Positions 24,145-27,043 of a stretch of DNA of 27,043 bases are shown piece by piece. The notes beneath the pieces are model-generated. The model ran no database searches. It saw only the letters and a program-made list of their open reading frames with translations, and had not been told where the DNA came from. A program made the position numbers and the translations under genes. How positions within the stretch are numbered: the first letter of the stretch is position 1; each line of letters opens with the position of its first letter. Origin of the DNA: Spirochaetales bacterium (GTDB lineage Bacteria; Spirochaetota; Spirochaetia; Sphaerochaetales; Sphaerochaetaceae); assembly GCA_022784805.1 (NCBI GenBank), contig JALFYG010000278.1:1-27043 (forward strand). Direction: 5' to 3'.

Positions 24145-24171
24145 ATGATAACAGATTAACCACGATTAACC
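24145..24171 (-). promoter_or_regulatory. -10 box and 10-bp direct repeats upstream of the rhodanese gene
   Basis: Minus-strand TATCAT (plus 24145-24150) ends 6 nt before the ATG. Just upstream GGTTAATC occurs twice, exactly 10 bp apart (plus 24154-24161 and 24164-24171), one helical turn, between the -10 and any -35. It looks like a repressor site. Confidence 0.5.
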
Positions 24172-24435
24172 TAAAGAAAACGAAAAAAAGTATACAATTA
24201 GATATCTCAGCAAAACGAATGCTGGGACATCTATAGAATCTGTTATTTTAGTCTTTTTGAGCTGTCACATACTTCTGACTACGACTTCTTGGCTTTTCAG
24301 GATTTGTCATTTGAAGCAGACCACTTTCAAGTAATGGACGAATATATATTAGTAAAGTTTTTTGAATTCTTATATCCAAAATACCCCATAATTTCCATCT
24401 TTGATCGTGGCTCTTTACAAAAAGCTAAGATTTCC
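24172..24435. other. Intergenic stretch, possible decayed sequence
   Basis: No convincing gene. A short open frame (24289-24561) reads SIFDRGSLQKAKIS near 24400, faintly like the FDR...R.H segment of HipA kinases, which would fit remains of the 5' part of the hipA fragment that follows. CAGCA/TGCTG (about 24208-24224) is a short inverted repeat. The rest shows nothing recognisable. Confidence 0.35.
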
Positions 24436-24542
24436 ACTTGGGTATTCACTTTGGTGCTAACTTGGGGGGTACTTGGGTTAACTTGGGTGGTATTCGAGCT
24501 AACTTGGGTGGTATTTGGGTCAACTTGGGTGCTAACTTGGGT
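24436..24542 (+). repeat. ACTTGGG repeat patch
   Basis: ACTTGGG starts at 24436, 24460, 24471, 24481, 24502, 24523 and 24535, with an imperfect copy at 24448. Steps are 12, 12, 11, 10, 21, 21 and 12 bp. The two 21-bp units share ACTTGGGTGGTATT. It codes for repeated TWVVF-like peptides that resemble no protein family. Confidence 0.8.
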
Positions 24543-24547
24543 GTTTT

Positions 24548-24961
24548 TTGAGTTATCTTGATATTGTCAGTGTTCTTAATCAAAAAGGATCAAAACCGAT
24601 GGAAGATAAAAAAGAACTATGGAAGAGAATCGTATTTAGCATCGCTGTATCCAATACAGATGACCACCTTAGAAACCAAGGCTTTTTATTCGATTCAAAG
24701 GGATTAAGGCTCTCCACTATGTATGACGTTAATCCAAATCCTAATAGCAGTTGCCTATCACTGAGCATAGATGGTCTCGATAATTCTCTTGATTATGATA
24801 TCGCAATTGATGCAGCTCCATATTTTGGAATCAAAAAAGACGAAGGGGCCTCGATTATCAAAGAAATGAAAGATAAGGTTTCTTTATTCAGATATGTAGC
24901 TGGGAAATATGTGGTTAGTCAAAGCGAAATTAACAGAATGGAAAGTGCTTTCAATATCTGA
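24548..24961 (+). pseudogene. C-terminal fragment of a HipA-family kinase
   Basis: The last 137 or so residues of a HipA-type serine/threonine kinase, the toxin of HipBA modules. Homology begins abruptly at SYLDIV, directly after the ACTTGGG repeats, and then runs to the normal C-terminus: ELWKRIVFSIAVSNTDDHLRNQGFLF (catalytic-loop region; the family usually has LRNHGF), LRLSTMYDVNPNP (metal-binding DxNP) and a final helical part. The N-terminal subdomain, the ATP-binding loop and any HipB antitoxin are missing, so the product is very unlikely to be active. The frame opens only with a TTG at 24548 and no ribosome site. Probably the remains of a deletion or recombination. Confidence 0.82.
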
Positions 24962-25084
24962 GAGCATATAGGAGATATCCATTATTGCCTTATCTAATCC
25001 AATAGTGTCTCAATTACTTAATTTATTTTAAAGAAAACAATTATGTTTCAAGATGCATTAATTACACTTTCGTTCTTAAAAAAT

Positions 25085-25131
25085 TACAATTGTACACTTT
25101 GTTTGACATCGCTTTATTCTTCCCCTAGGCT
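25085..25131 (+). promoter_or_regulatory. Promoter of the outer-membrane protein operon with upstream palindrome
   Basis: TTGACA (25103-25108), 17-bp spacer, TAGGCT (25126-25131). A perfect palindrome TACAATTGTA (25085-25094) ends 8 bp before the -35 and may be a regulator site. Confidence 0.65.
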
Positions 25132-25151
25132 ATAGGTATCAAAACAAATTC

Positions 25152-25176
25152 GGAGGACCGTTTATACGGATTAATC
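25152..25176 (+). promoter_or_regulatory. Distant Shine-Dalgarno with a hairpin before the start codon
   Basis: GGAGGA (25152-25157) lies 19 nt before the ATG at 25177, too far to work in a linear mRNA. CCGT (25158-25161) and ACGG (25166-25169) can pair around a TTAT loop; folding this removes 12 nt and leaves ATTAATC, 7 nt, between GGAGGA and ATG. Confidence 0.45.
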
Positions 25177-26700
25177 ATGAAGAAAAAAAGCAAACAGTTC
25201 TTTTCAATCCTTTTCATCTTGCTATTTGCTCTGTTGACAGTTTCTGCAGCAGAAAGCTCATTTAATACTATTCTTAACGTCAAACCTTATTTCTCTTGGG
25301 AAAACTTCCCTTTTTCAACATACACCGTCAATTCCAATAAAAAAGGTCACTTGGAAGAAAGCGCTGACTTTACAGAGACTTCACAGGAGAAGTATCTGAG
25401 ATACAAAGATGCAATGTCTCTATTGGATTTCGGTGTTGATATGTCAAACGATCCATTTAGATTTGTGGCCATCCTTGATATCAAGCAAGACGCCGTAAAC
25501 TTCTTTACAAAGAATAACTATTCAAATATTCCGTTCCTGGGTAACTCCTTCCATGCGGTAGCAGACATGAATTGGATGAGAGTGGGATTCTTGGAGTATG
25601 AGAGTGATGGTGCCTTTGCCAGTTTTGGTCGCAGAGCCATCAAATGGGGACCAGGAAGCTATGGCTTTGCCATTAATGATTCCGCTCCATTCTTAGACAA
25701 CATCTATTTGTCTCTTGACTTCCCTGTGGGAGATGGAAACCTCTGGTACGACTACACCACAGTTGGCTTCAATAACTACGCATTGTCATACAATGCAGGA
25801 AACGATGACATAGATAACAGAAAGACTCTCTTTGGCCATAGATTTGGTTATGAAAACTCTTCTTTCAGAGTAGCTTTAAGCGAGCTTAATCTTTTCTACA
25901 ACTCTGTTCCAAGCCTCCTGGATGCTTCTCCTCTTGCCTTCTGGCATAACAACTATCAGCATGATAGGTCAAATGTCATGATAGAGTTGACAATGGAAAA
26001 GCTCTTGAATATCACAGGAAAGGATTTGAGAGTATTCGGCGCCTTTGCAATGGATGACTTTGTATTTGGTAGTGAAAACAAGAACTCAAAGCCATCTGCA
26101 CTTGGCTTTATGTTGGGAACAGAGCTGAACCTCATTGAAGGCGAAGCTTATGAGAAGAGCGCAATCGAAAGAAGCGATTATACTCTCACTGACAAGTCAT
26201 TCTCCTTCTCTGGTGGACTCAATATTTCTTATGAGTGGTATTGGGCTACAGCCTTCCTATATAACAGAGACAACAACTCTGGAAAGTTCACAGTTCCAAT
26301 GTTCATCTATAACTTCAGTGATGGTGGATATGTCTCCGATGACAACGCATTCTTCATTGGATTTCCTTATGGCCCAGATACTATGGTCCATAAGTTCCAG
26401 GTCTCCTATGAAGAAAAGAAATGGAGAGCTATATTGGATGCTGAAATCATCCTGAAGGGCGAATATAGAATCGAAGAAGAATATACACAATCAAACAACA
26501 GTAACTTCTCTTCCTTTGCTCTTAACGGTGATGTCGCAACTATCCTTAAGCTTAATCTTTCCGGTGACTACAATGTAATGAATGGACTGAGTGTCGGAGG
26601 AAAGCTTGGTCTCCATAGTGATTTCAAGAATAAGAAGAATGTCTTCAGTGTTACTCTTGGATGCAAAATCTCTCCTTTGGAGATAGGAAATGAGAAGTAA
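25177..26700 (+). CDS. Outer-membrane beta-barrel protein, Wzi/capsule-assembly-like
   Basis: A 507-aa exported protein with a Sec signal peptide (FFSILFILLFALLTVSAAES, cut near 24-25), followed by many amphipathic beta strands with aromatic girdles. The block GRRAIKWGPGSYGFAINDSAPF (about 151-171) matches the RxxxWGPGxxG...AP core of the Wzi/capsule-assembly family, in which Wzi helps attach surface polysaccharide. It ends in LGVTLGCKISPLEIGNEK rather than the usual terminal aromatic residue. The following gene overlaps it by 11 bases and encodes a related exported protein. Capsule or surface-polysaccharide export is inferred from the family; no polysaccharide genes are in view. Confidence 0.75.
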   Translation: MKKKSKQFFSILFILLFALLTVSAAESSFNTILNVKPYFSWENFPFSTYTVNSNKKGHLEESADFTETSQEKYLRYKDAMSLLDFGVDMSNDPFRFVAILDIKQDAVNFFTKNNYSNIPFLGNSFHAVADMNWMRVGFLEYESDGAFASFGRRAIKWGPGSYGFAINDSAPFLDNIYLSLDFPVGDGNLWYDYTTVGFNNYALSYNAGNDDIDNRKTLFGHRFGYENSSFRVALSELNLFYNSVPSLLDASPLAFWHNNYQHDRSNVMIELTMEKLLNITGKDLRVFGAFAMDDFVFGSENKNSKPSALGFMLGTELNLIEGEAYEKSAIERSDYTLTDKSFSFSGGLNISYEWYWATAFLYNRDNNSGKFTVPMFIYNFSDGGYVSDDNAFFIGFPYGPDTMVHKFQVSYEEKKWRAILDAEIILKGEYRIEEEYTQSNNSNFSSFALNGDVATILKLNLSGDYNVMNGLSVGGKLGLHSDFKNKKNVFSVTLGCKISPLEIGNEK

Positions 26701-27043
26701 AAGGTTAATCCTCTTTGTCGCTTTTATCGCTATCCTATGTCCTCTCCTCTTCTCTGCCACTCCTGAGATAATTAAGAGTGACAGCAGGATATATGAGGAG
26801 ATGGAGACTCTATATATCTCATCTAGCTATGGAGTTCCCTCTTCATCCAGGCCTTGGTCCATAGGAGAAGCTGAAGAGATACTCAAGAGGATTAACTACA
26901 ACACACTTAATGAAGACGAAAAGGCTCTCTATGACTCTATCTCTCGTTCTCTACAGAAAGAGGGAAAGGGAGATGGTGTATTAGAGTATAACGGGCACTT
27001 GGGAATTAATCTTGAGGTCTATGGCCACACTAATTCAGATTTT
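26690..27043 (+). CDS. Exported outer-membrane protein, partial (runs off the window)
   Basis: Open from ATG 26690 to the window end, 118 residues visible. Signal peptide MRSKRLILFVAFIAILCPLLFSA with likely cleavage after SA. Next comes SDSRIYEEMETLYISSSYGV then RPWSIGEAEEILKRI, the N-terminal signature (IYxExxxLY...RPWSxxEAxxIL) seen before the barrel in Wzi/capsule-assembly-type outer-membrane proteins of spirochaetes and Bacteroidetes, then the start of what looks like beta strands (VLEYNGHLGINLEVYGH). GGAG at 26679-26682, inside the upstream gene, lies 7 nt before the ATG, and the genes overlap by 11 bases, so they are translationally coupled and probably work together. Confidence 0.8.
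   Translation, partial: MRSKRLILFVAFIAILCPLLFSATPEIIKSDSRIYEEMETLYISSSYGVPSSSRPWSIGEAEEILKRINYNTLNEDEKALYDSISRSLQKEGKGDGVLEYNGHLGINLEVYGHTNSDF

Noticed and set aside
24289..24561. 90-codon open frame before the hipA fragment
   Set aside because: Its second half is only the translated ACTTGGG repeats (TWVVF units); the first half has no start signal. At most a hipA remnant.

Overview
The window looks like a chromosomal segment of a diderm, AT-leaning bacterium, most likely a spirochaete of the Treponema/Sphaerochaeta kind. This is an inference from three things: two tandem outer-membrane barrel genes and a periplasmic TctC binding protein (so two membranes), a K+-dependent membrane pyrophosphatase, and arginine encoded almost only by AGA/AGG. 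I could not run a taxonomic search. No rRNA, tRNA, CRISPR array, intact transposase or integrase was seen. Layout: 1-3.5 kb holds an APH-fold kinase broken by an apparent one-base deletion at the window edge, a small unknown protein, and a Na+-type membrane pyrophosphatase. 3.5-6.7 kb is a translationally coupled SNF2 ATPase / SWIM zinc-finger pair. 6.8-8.6 kb has a AAA/DUF4143 ATPase with three 23-bp-spaced operator-like repeats upstream, and a divergent 97-aa unknown. 9.0-13.0 kb is a tripartite tricarboxylate transporter operon (tctC-hairpin-tctB-tctA) that ends in a metallo-beta-lactamase-fold hydrolase overlapping tctA. 13.2-14.9 kb has two convergent short-chain dehydrogenases. 14.9-17.2 kb is a MATE efflux pump with its likely AraC/GyrI-type regulator. 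17.2-21.3 kb has a pRiA4b ORF-3-like zinc protein with a long acidic tail, an HNH nuclease, and a 684-aa coiled-coil protein with a C-terminal DUF2325-like domain. 21.4-24.1 kb, minus strand, holds a HAD phosphatase, an SGNH hydrolase and an exported rhodanese. 24.2-25.0 kb is a decayed hipA fragment behind a patch of ACTTGGG repeats. 25.2 kb to the end holds two overlapping genes for exported, Wzi-like outer-membrane proteins, the second cut by the window. How the genes work together: TctC should capture a carboxylate in the periplasm and TctA/TctB import it; the fused hydrolase gene may act on that substrate. The pyrophosphatase would energise the membrane with Na+ (or H+). The MATE pump and AraC/GyrI pair form a self-contained drug-sensing unit. 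The most striking overall pattern is translational: genes that lack a Shine-Dalgarno sequence have a TANNNT -10 box ending exactly 6 nt before the ATG, as in leaderless transcripts, while genes with a Shine-Dalgarno lack it. The best candidates for an undescribed system are the HNH nuclease plus coiled-coil/DUF2325 pair, and the repeat-preceded AAA/DUF4143 ATPase.
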